64,000 bases of DNA from Cyclobacteriaceae bacterium (GTDB lineage: Bacteria > Bacteroidota > Bacteroidia > Cytophagales > Cyclobacteriaceae), in the NCBI GenBank assembly GCA_029858965.1, contig JAOUDZ010000006.1:42004-106003 (forward strand), read 5' to 3'. Below, one piece after another: positions 57,170 to 64,000 of the stretch. The position numbers and the translations under genes were made by a program. Under the pieces are notes generated by a model. That model had not been told where the DNA came from. It was given only the letters and a program-made list of their open reading frames with translations, and did no database searches. The stretch's first letter is position 1. Every line of letters starts with the position of its first letter.

Positions 57170-59004
57170 TTCAATTTTTTATTTATGACCTTAAGAATAG
57201 CATTTATTGAATTCATTACCATAATATCGGATGTTGAAAATTTGATATTGAATACCTGTTCAAGTCTGGTAATTAGCGCCAAATGACTTAAAGAATCCCA
57301 TCCGGAAAGTGTTTTTGTTGAGCTAAGTTCACTAATCTCCTTCTGCTCAACCCTGAAAATGTCCGCCGCATTGCTGATGACCGTGTCAAGCGCCTTTTCG
57401 CTTTTGGCTATGGGACCGGCATGTTTCTCCGATATCAGGCTTTTTAGTTTTTCAACCTGAACCTTACCGCTGATTCCGCGCGGGAATGCATCAAGGTAAT
57501 GAATTTCATGTGGTATTTTTTCCGGTTCCAGGTTTTCTCTCAAGAACTTGAAGAGGGCAACATCAGTCAATTTGACATCAGCGTGAAGTACGATGCAGGC
57601 TACTATCCTTTCCGTCAAGATTTGATCTGGCAACCCAATCACCTTACATTCATCGATTTCATTTACTTTCAGCATGATCTCTTCAATCTCCTCAGGCTGC
57701 ACTCTGAACCCCCCAGAATTGATCATACTTTTCTTTCTCCCCACGATTTTCACAAAACCCTCATCATCCTGTAACGCAATATCTCCAGAATACAACCAGC
57801 CATCAATCAAAACTTTGTCTGTAGCCTCAGGGTTATTAAAGTAACCTACCATGATGTGATCACCCTTCAACAGCAGCTCCCCCCTTTCACCCCTGCTCAC
57901 TTCCTTACCTTCCTCATTAATAATTTTAATACTACAATCGACCGGCTTACCAATGGTGCCTATCTTAAATGTTTCTGAACCTGGTCCACAGAAAATACTC
58001 CCGGTAACTGTTTCTGTTAACCCGTAAATATTAACGATCTGAATCTTAAATATGGTTGAAACCGAATGCCACAATCTCTCATCTAAATACGCCGCTACAG
58101 AAATTGCAAACTTAAAATCAGGTGTTTGAAAACTATCCTCAAAATTCTCGTGATATTTTTCAAAGAATGACAACAATGTTGGTGCAACAAAAAGATGCGT
58201 TATCTTGTATTTATAGATAGCATAATAAATCAAATCAAGTCGGGCAGTGTCCAGCTTAAATGGACTAAACCATGTACCGCCACTATAAAGAGCCAACATG
58301 GGACCCTGGTTAATTCCATCGGTATGATACAGATTGAGCAAATTCAGGATATTCACACCTTCCTCAAATCCGTAGACATTCATAAGTGTTTCCAAATGCA
58401 CAAATAAATTCTTGTGTGATATCACCACGCCTTTAGGATCGGATGTCGATCCTGATGTATACATCATGTAAGCAACGCAAGATGGATCGAGCGTTTTCGG
58501 ATATTTTGGCGCAACATTCGTAAGCACGCTGAGGCAGGCCGGATAACTATGATCTGAAGTTTCCCGATTTTCATGCGATGGGCTCGCCTGAGAAAAAATC
58601 TTTTTGAAGAGTGTCTTCTTTCCTTCGTTCGCTTTCTTGATTTCTATGCAATTTACATCTTGAATCCTCCACCCCTCTTTTAATGCGCTATCGATGAAAA
58701 ATGCATCAGGCGTTGCTGAATGTATAATGGAATGCATCCTTTCTGCTTTCGCGTTTGGGTCTGACAATATCACTGTCAATCCGTATCGATAGGCCGCAAT
58801 GGTAATTTCAGCGACGCTCAGCTTATCATTGGTAGACAACACAATCTTGTCGCCTTCCTTCAGGCCCAGACCATCAAATATCAAACTCAACTTATCAACG
58901 CGGGATAGTAAGTCACCATACGTGACGGTCTCGCCGTCATGCAAGACCGCAAAAAGTCTTTTCGGGTAAGACTTCGCTCGTTCTAAAACCTCAATGATGT
59001 TCAT
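57166..59004 (-). CDS. AMP-dependent ligase fused to an acyl-carrier domain (DltA+DltC-like)
   Basis: 612 residues. Residues 1-510 are an adenylating enzyme: core motif YMMYTSGSTSDPKGVVISHK, NIYGLTETVTGS, WLYSGDIALQDDEGFVKIVG, INSGGFRVQPEEIEE, and the A10 Lys in PRGISGKVQVEKL. Residues about 530-612 are a carrier domain with phosphopantetheine attachment Ser571 in GWDSLSHLAL. In the Dlt system the same two functions are separate proteins DltA and DltC. The substrate pocket lacks the F-D-x-S motif that holds the amine in DltA and NRPS domains (here LYHTDGINQG), so the cargo may be a non-amino carboxylic acid. It starts inside the last codons of the upstream gene. Confidence 0.85.
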   Translation of the reverse strand: MNIIEVLERAKSYPKRLFAVLHDGETVTYGDLLSRVDKLSLIFDGLGLKEGDKIVLSTNDKLSVAEITIAAYRYGLTVILSDPNAKAERMHSIIHSATPDAFFIDSALKEGWRIQDVNCIEIKKANEGKKTLFKKIFSQASPSHENRETSDHSYPACLSVLTNVAPKYPKTLDPSCVAYMMYTSGSTSDPKGVVISHKNLFVHLETLMNVYGFEEGVNILNLLNLYHTDGINQGPMLALYSGGTWFSPFKLDTARLDLIYYAIYKYKITHLFVAPTLLSFFEKYHENFEDSFQTPDFKFAISVAAYLDERLWHSVSTIFKIQIVNIYGLTETVTGSIFCGPGSETFKIGTIGKPVDCSIKIINEEGKEVSRGERGELLLKGDHIMVGYFNNPEATDKVLIDGWLYSGDIALQDDEGFVKIVGRKKSMINSGGFRVQPEEIEEIMLKVNEIDECKVIGLPDQILTERIVACIVLHADVKLTDVALFKFLRENLEPEKIPHEIHYLDAFPRGISGKVQVEKLKSLISEKHAGPIAKSEKALDTVISNAADIFRVEQKEISELSSTKTLSGWDSLSHLALITRLEQVFNIKFSTSDIMVMNSINAILKVINKKLK

Positions 59005-61667
59005 AAATATTGCTCTAGATCTTTTCTCAATAGTTTCCCGTTTGAGCTGCGAGGTATTTTACTTATCACTTTAATTAAAGATGGTACTTTGAGTTTCCCA
59101 ATATTAATTGAAATTTCCGTTATTATAGCCTCCAGAATATCATTCTTAGGCAACGCATCAGGAACTAATTCGACAAAAAGAGCCATTCTTTCAACTTCAT
59201 CCTGAAAGATTGAAGTAATCCCAAAATCCTTGACGAATGGCAGACGCAAAATGGCATCTTCAACCTCTTTGAAGAAAACAATTTCGCTGCGCCCATTCTT
59301 GATATACTCGGACCGTCGTCCCATAATTTCGAACCCATGTAACACGTCAGTCTTTGCCAGATCGCCCGTATAAAACCAGCCCTTGGCGTCAGTTTTAATA
59401 ACGAGATCTTCGCTCCAGTATCCAGGGGAAAGGTTATACCCATAGATCCGCAACTCACCTACCTCGCCTGGTTCTACTTTGGCATCTTCTTCGGTCACCA
59501 ATTGCACAACACAATCCACCGGGATTCCAACAAAATTACCTCCCGGAGGAGTTTCGGAAGAATGCGCGATGCAAAAGCCCGCTGTTTCTGTCAGTCCGTA
59601 CCAACTCAAAATATGTTTATTCGTCTTCTCAAAAAATGCCTGTTTCAATTGATGCGACAGTCTGCTTCCAATGGAAATTACGCTCCTTACATTTGCGATC
59701 TTGGCGGCTAATTCTTTTCGCGCCAGGAATTGATGAAGAAGACCCGGGCTCGTAATCAACACGGTTATTCCGCTTTGATAGATATCATCCAAAAGGTCCC
59801 CCAAACTACTCCTTTCTTCGTAGGCCGGGAGAATGCACATCGATCCAGCCTCGACGGTTACCAAACACGCATTCCTCAACCCGGTTATCGTATCCAACTG
59901 GCCAATCGCAAGGTACCTATCGTGCTGATCCCAATGGTAGTGGGACACCATGTTCACAGCATTTTGAAATAGATGCCCGTGTGTTAGCGACACTCCTTTT
60001 GGCACGCCGGTTGAACCTGAGGTGTGCAAAATTACTGCTATATCTCCTTCTTGTATTTCAGGTAACCAAATTTCTCCCGTGGCCTCGTCTAACCATTCTG
60101 AAAAGTACAATCTGCCGTTAATCGGAGAATTACGCTCATCGTCAAAGAAAATAGTTCGCTTGCACCATCTATCCGGCATGGCCATTTGAGTTGATAAGAA
60201 CACCCAATCGGGATCATATTTTGCTATCAAACTGATAAATATTCTCTCTGGGTAGCTAGTCGAAATTGAAATGAATACAGCACCTAATTGCATACAAGCC
60301 CAGAACAACGCCATAGATTCAAAATGAATATCACCATGCAATACAACCTTATCACCCTTCTTAATCCCGTGTTTGATCATCGTGAACACAAGGCGGTCTA
60401 CAATTTTATCAAACTCCTCATAGGTATAGAAAGTATTATCACTTCGATCCTTCACATAAGTATTTTCGGGATAAGCCATAACCCCGCGTTTCCAGAAATG
60501 CTGCAAATTCATTTTCGCCGGAGTCTCGATATACTCATTAAATGCCAATAGATGCTGGAGGCGGGCCGATGCATGTCGCAGCGGGAAAATTTGTAAAATT
60601 TCCCGTTTTTCGAGCCCTAGAATTAGTGCGCGCATTTCCCTTTCTTCCAGGCCCAACTTGTTCATAATAAATTGAACGGGTCTGACCTTCCGGGCCCAAT
60701 AGTATACCATTAGCTCTTCGTCAGTTAATGTATATGAAAGGGCTCCTTCGATTCGGCGTGCTATCTCGACGTTTTTCTCCAATAGGTGCCTAATTTCCTC
60801 ACCGAGAGAATCGCTTCTCAACCTGACAGCATTGTTAACATCAATTTCCAGCAGCGGGTTGGGGATCAAGAAGCCTTGAGACAAGGGGAAAAGATCAAAA
60901 TAATCAAAAGCGCTCAGATGTTTACTCAATTCAATACCATTATGGCATAAAGCAACCAGGCCATGACGAACATTGGAATTCGTATCGGCTTTGACGGCAT
61001 ACTCGGGAGAGTTGCTTTTTTCGGATAGCGCTACTTCAGAAAATATGTACACCTCCTTGTGAAAATTTTCCAATTTCCTAAAGTACTGCTCATATTCGTG
61101 CCTAGGGATAAATTCACTAGTCGGTTGAAAGGAACTTGACTGGTCAGCGCCGGCAAAAGGTACGTGTGGAAATAAGATTATCCCGTCATTGCTAGACACC
61201 CTTAATAGTTCATTGATTGTAGCTGCCGGCAATTTCGCGTGAAGGAATTCAAATCCAACAATCAGCGCCACCGACTTATCCGCTAAGGGTAAACCCGTCT
61301 CCAGGGAGGTAGCCAAAACCTTGATATTGGATGCTGCTTTTTCAGCAGAAAACCAATAGACAAACCCACTGTATCCGAGTATTTCGGTTTCACTGTTGCA
61401 TATGCTTATGACGGTTTGCTCGGGAAAGAATCCGGCCAACATAGAGGTCGACCAACCGGTACGACTGGCAATGTCAAGGATAATATCACCTTTTTTCAGG
61501 TGGCGTTTCAGGAAAGGAACAACGCTCCGAAACCCTTTTGTTGCCTCATCGAAGGGACCAAAAACAGCATTAATATGCGCAAATGGGTTCCTGAATCGGT
61601 TTCTGCATGATAGCTCATACTCCTGCCGCTTCCGTTCATTTTTCTCCACACCAAGGTATCTACGCAT
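59001..61667 (-). CDS. Methyltransferase-adenylation (AMP ligase) fusion protein
   Basis: 888 residues. Residues about 40-220 look like a class I SAM methyltransferase: KKGDIILDIASRTGWSTSML, CNSETEILGYSGFV, ALIVGFEFLHAKL. About 220-410 is a linker with DEELMVYYWARKVRPVQFI and other helical parts of unknown fold. Residues 410-888 are an AMP-forming ligase: VILHTSGSTGVPKGVSLTH, SWYGLTETAGF, WFYTGDLAKTD, and PRSSNGKLLRKDL with the A10 Lys. No carrier domain is present, so it could load the carrier of the next gene or make a different acyl-AMP. It overlaps the next gene by four bases and appears to head the cassette. Confidence 0.75.
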   Translation of the reverse strand: MRRYLGVEKNERKRQEYELSCRNRFRNPFAHINAVFGPFDEATKGFRSVVPFLKRHLKKGDIILDIASRTGWSTSMLAGFFPEQTVISICNSETEILGYSGFVYWFSAEKAASNIKVLATSLETGLPLADKSVALIVGFEFLHAKLPAATINELLRVSSNDGIILFPHVPFAGADQSSSFQPTSEFIPRHEYEQYFRKLENFHKEVYIFSEVALSEKSNSPEYAVKADTNSNVRHGLVALCHNGIELSKHLSAFDYFDLFPLSQGFLIPNPLLEIDVNNAVRLRSDSLGEEIRHLLEKNVEIARRIEGALSYTLTDEELMVYYWARKVRPVQFIMNKLGLEEREMRALILGLEKREILQIFPLRHASARLQHLLAFNEYIETPAKMNLQHFWKRGVMAYPENTYVKDRSDNTFYTYEEFDKIVDRLVFTMIKHGIKKGDKVVLHGDIHFESMALFWACMQLGAVFISISTSYPERIFISLIAKYDPDWVFLSTQMAMPDRWCKRTIFFDDERNSPINGRLYFSEWLDEATGEIWLPEIQEGDIAVILHTSGSTGVPKGVSLTHGHLFQNAVNMVSHYHWDQHDRYLAIGQLDTITGLRNACLVTVEAGSMCILPAYEERSSLGDLLDDIYQSGITVLITSPGLLHQFLARKELAAKIANVRSVISIGSRLSHQLKQAFFEKTNKHILSWYGLTETAGFCIAHSSETPPGGNFVGIPVDCVVQLVTEEDAKVEPGEVGELRIYGYNLSPGYWSEDLVIKTDAKGWFYTGDLAKTDVLHGFEIMGRRSEYIKNGRSEIVFFKEVEDAILRLPFVKDFGITSIFQDEVERMALFVELVPDALPKNDILEAIITEISINIGKLKVPSLIKVISKIPRSSNGKLLRKDLEQYL

Positions 61668-61674
61668 ATTAAAA

Positions 61675-61682
61675 TAAATGTA
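61675..61682 (-). promoter_or_regulatory. Candidate -7 element of the acylation cassette
   Basis: Minus strand TACATTTA differs by one base from TAnnTTTG and lies seven bases before the ATG at 61667, so the mRNA would be nearly leaderless. The 85-base gap to the CocE-like gene would then be a promoter region rather than an operon spacer. Confidence 0.3.
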
Positions 61683-61752
61683 ATGACGCGGTTTGGAAGT
61701 GCGTAACCCTTGTACCTATTTTAATCATCAATCTTCGATCTGTATTATGCTA

Positions 61753-63636
61753 TCAGTCTACGACATGCTCAACGACGGGGAGTATAATATGACTTTCACG
61801 GTCACCACCATGATAAATTGTTTGCTGCGCAACCCTAACTATTGCATTTTCGCCCAGTGGTGCCCCGGTATTGGGATTTCTGTCAAACTGAGGAAAGTTG
61901 CTGGAAGTAATGTCTATGCGGATACGATGCCCGGGGAGAAATACATTGGCAGTACCAGTCAACTCAATATCATACGCATATACTTCACCGGGTTTTAGCA
62001 ACTTCATTCTATCCAAACCTTCCCGAAACCTGGCCCGCAAAATGCCTTCTGAAATGGGCATGGCAAAATCGTTTGGAAAAACATCAACAAGCTTAATCAT
62101 CCAGTCTGTATCCGGCCCGTCTGTGGCCGCATAAAGTTTCATTTTCACGGGTCCCGCGATGGTCAGCGCAGAATCTAAAAAATCGCTGGTGTATACCAGC
62201 ACATCCTCTTTCTGTTCAAGAGGCCGTTGGTCCCTGGGGCCGGCAACTGTAGGTGTACCGCAGCAGTTGTTACCACCCAGCGTCTTAATTGGGTTATTTG
62301 GATCGTAACGATAGGTATCTGTACCCGGTTTTGCAGGCTTTGACAAAGAGATTTTCCCGTCTCCGCGCACAGCATTGGCTCCCGCTTTGCTGTCGATGTA
62401 AAATTTCTGATAGCGGGTGCCCGGTACGGGCCAGTCTGTTTCACCGCGCCATTTATTTACACCCATATAGAACAGCTGAACAGGCTTCTCCTTTTCCAAA
62501 CCGTTCTTGATGCCTTTGAGATGGTAATCAAAAAAACGAAGTTCTGTTTCAAACTGATCAATGTGCGCAACGGGTGTAAAATCAACATCTCCATATGACT
62601 GTGAAGAGCCATGTCCCCATGGGCCGATAATCATGCGGGCTCCGGCGCGCGCCGGCGCTGAGCCACCCTTATTCTTCATTCCTGTATACCCATTGATAGT
62701 ACCCATCAAAAAGATATCAAACCACCCACCCAACGTATGGATTGGAACTTGTATTTTATCAAAGCGTTCTTCATCACTAATGGCCTTCCAGTACGAATCA
62801 TAGCTTTCATGCTTAAGCCAGTCGCGGTAATGCTGCGTGGCATATCCGGCACTTTGTAGGTCTCCATCCTTTAGCGGCAAATGCATGAGTATATTTTCGT
62901 ATTTCAATTCTTCCGGCATAAATGCTTCTGTATGCCAATGCTGGGGTAGCATTATTCTGTTGGGCATACGCACTACACCCCAGCCATAATTGAAACTTAG
63001 TCGGAAGGCCCCGCCCATAGTAATCCAGTTCGCATAAATGTTTGTTGAAGCCAACACCGGAAATGCGGCTACCAGGTGTGGCGGATTTTGCGTTGCTGCC
63101 TGCCACTGGTTATGCCCGAGATAACTTCCACCCTGTGTGCCAACTTTGCCGTTTGAAAATGACTGCGCGGCTGCCCACTCGATGGTATCGAATCCATCCT
63201 TGGCCTCATCCCTGAAGGGCTCCCACTTGCCATCGCTTTCGAACCGTCCGCGCACATCCTGCAACACGACGGCATAACCGTGTTGTGCATATTTAACCAT
63301 AGTCTGGTGCATACCATCCCGCTGCACACCATAGGGGGTGCGTACCACCAGCGTGGGATACCTTCCCGGTGCTTCCGGTAAATAAATATCTGCATAGAGT
63401 TTAACACCATCGCGCATGATAATTTCTCTATGACGCTCAATGCGAATACCATTTAGCGGAGGATCTTCATGATAATCACTTCGGAAAGCGAACGAAATAG
63501 CAATCATCAACAGCAGGAAAAAATACGTGGTGCAACGGACTGTGCTTTTAGAAACCGACACCGATACCATAGCCCTGGAATACCGATACACCGTTTCTGG
63601 AAATCTAAAGAGATTGTGGTTTTTCATATGAGGCAT
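61753..63636 (-). CDS. CocE/NonD family hydrolase (X-Pro dipeptidyl-peptidase-like)
   Basis: 627 residues. The first 50 residues contain a hydrophobic stretch (CTTYFFLLLMIAISFAF), a signal peptide or anchor; the exact start is uncertain because ATGs at 63636 and 63627 are both in frame. Catalytic alpha/beta domain: TLVVRTPYGVQRDG, VLQDVRGRFESDGKWEPF, nucleophile GTQGGSYLGHNQW, and acid/base region MIIGPWGHGSSQSY. The C-terminal jelly-roll domain ends DITSSNFPQFDRNPNTG, as in CocE and GA acylase relatives. It hydrolyses esters or amides outside the cytoplasm. It lies on the same strand just upstream of the acylation cassette. Confidence 0.85.
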   Translation of the reverse strand: MPHMKNHNLFRFPETVYRYSRAMVSVSVSKSTVRCTTYFFLLLMIAISFAFRSDYHEDPPLNGIRIERHREIIMRDGVKLYADIYLPEAPGRYPTLVVRTPYGVQRDGMHQTMVKYAQHGYAVVLQDVRGRFESDGKWEPFRDEAKDGFDTIEWAAAQSFSNGKVGTQGGSYLGHNQWQAATQNPPHLVAAFPVLASTNIYANWITMGGAFRLSFNYGWGVVRMPNRIMLPQHWHTEAFMPEELKYENILMHLPLKDGDLQSAGYATQHYRDWLKHESYDSYWKAISDEERFDKIQVPIHTLGGWFDIFLMGTINGYTGMKNKGGSAPARAGARMIIGPWGHGSSQSYGDVDFTPVAHIDQFETELRFFDYHLKGIKNGLEKEKPVQLFYMGVNKWRGETDWPVPGTRYQKFYIDSKAGANAVRGDGKISLSKPAKPGTDTYRYDPNNPIKTLGGNNCCGTPTVAGPRDQRPLEQKEDVLVYTSDFLDSALTIAGPVKMKLYAATDGPDTDWMIKLVDVFPNDFAMPISEGILRARFREGLDRMKLLKPGEVYAYDIELTGTANVFLPGHRIRIDITSSNFPQFDRNPNTGAPLGENAIVRVAQQTIYHGGDRESHIILPVVEHVVD

Positions 63637-64000
63637 TTTCCAGGTAAATTAAGAAATTCATGGCATTGAAAAAATGATTTGGTTTTTGTGAACTATACGG
63701 GCAATTGCCTTTGGTCCTGCAGAAACTTTAGCTGCTACAATCGCCATCGCCTGCCAGACTTATTACAGGCTTGTTTATCTGATCGGAATACGGAATTGAT
63801 CGGTGATCACGACAAAATCATTGTGTCCGAGAGACAGGGCGCGATGCAACAGATGATATCGCCAGGGCTGCGAAATAGGCTAAGCGTTGATACAAGCATT
63901 AAAAATGCTCCAAAAATCCGGGTCAAAACAACTGATGATAAATACACCCAAATGCTGTAGGTGTGGAAAAAGCAACAAATTATTCGAAAGGCCCCATAAA
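63637..64000. other. No supported gene at the right window edge
   Basis: Open frames exist on both strands, but none shows a recognisable domain, signal peptide or start context. A plus-strand frame at 63679-63960 (93 codons) has no family features, and the minus-strand frame entering from the edge is short. A gene that continues beyond 64000 cannot be excluded. Confidence 0.5.

Noticed and set aside
57166..61667. Adenylation proteins as a nonribosomal peptide synthetase
   Set aside because: There is no condensation or thioesterase domain, and the neighbours are MBOAT, SGNH and a DltX-like microprotein, which fit acyl transfer to the envelope.
63679..63960. Plus-strand frame of 93 codons at the right edge
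   Set aside because: No recognisable motif, and start context and composition give no support for coding.

Overview
The window looks like chromosomal DNA of a free-living, aerobically respiring Bacteroidota bacterium, probably from the Cytophagales side of the phylum. No rRNA or classical marker allows a firmer placement. The signs are Bacteroidota-type promoter elements (TAnnTTTG) close to many starts, few Shine-Dalgarno sequences, a short Hc1-like histone protein, an ECF sigma/Spy-like envelope module, M28 and M1 exported peptidases, and a remnant of a DUF5060/DUF4038 (apiosidase-like) lipoprotein.

Layout. 1-13 kb: a truncated ThuA-like gene, an LtaS-type membrane sulfatase-fold enzyme, an HGSNAT/DUF5009 membrane protein, a TerB-like protein, a TetR-controlled locus (alpha/beta hydrolase, tetR, divergent Nramp-like transporter) with two matching operators, a Tat-exported Gfo/Idh/MocA oxidoreductase, an FG-GAP repeat protein, a PQQ/cytochrome c dehydrogenase lipoprotein, and a decayed glycosidase-like pseudogene. 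13-17 kb: sdhCAB with a TPR gene. 17-32.4 kb: a complete minus-strand complex I operon nuoA-N with fused nuoCD and a heptamer tandem array between nuoI and nuoJ. 32.7-38 kb: a saccharopine-dehydrogenase-like protein, a PSMA-like M28 peptidase, and an arsR-arsM-arsN2 arsenic locus with two perfect palindromic operators. 38-41.6 kb: a SerB-SerA fusion followed by serC, which together cover serine synthesis. 41.7-46 kb: ECF sigma factor, putative anti-sigma, Spy-like protein, outer-membrane protein and M1 peptidase. 46-54.7 kb: ligA, a DUF6913-type gene, dapA, an Hc1-like gene, an alpha-oxoamine synthase, biotin carboxylase, a site-2 protease and a HAD hydrolase. 54.75 kb: a CAU-anticodon tRNA, best read as tRNA-Ile2.

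The most interesting region is 54,995-61,667 on the minus strand. It is a tightly packed, translationally coupled cassette that resembles the Gram-positive Dlt (D-alanylation) system but sits in a Gram-negative. It encodes a methyltransferase-adenylation fusion, an adenylation-carrier fusion (DltA+DltC in one chain), a DltD-like single-pass SGNH protein, a DltB-like MBOAT, and a 47-residue single-TM microprotein that is easily missed. That microprotein ends in FRYVGW, which matches the F-x-Y-x-x-aromatic pattern of the DltX acyl-shuttle hexapeptide (FIYNEF). The simplest model is that an unknown carboxylic acid is adenylated, loaded on the carrier, passed by the MBOAT to the microprotein tyrosine outside the inner membrane, and then moved by the DltD-like serine to an envelope polymer or lipid. 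The cargo and acceptor cannot be read from the sequence.
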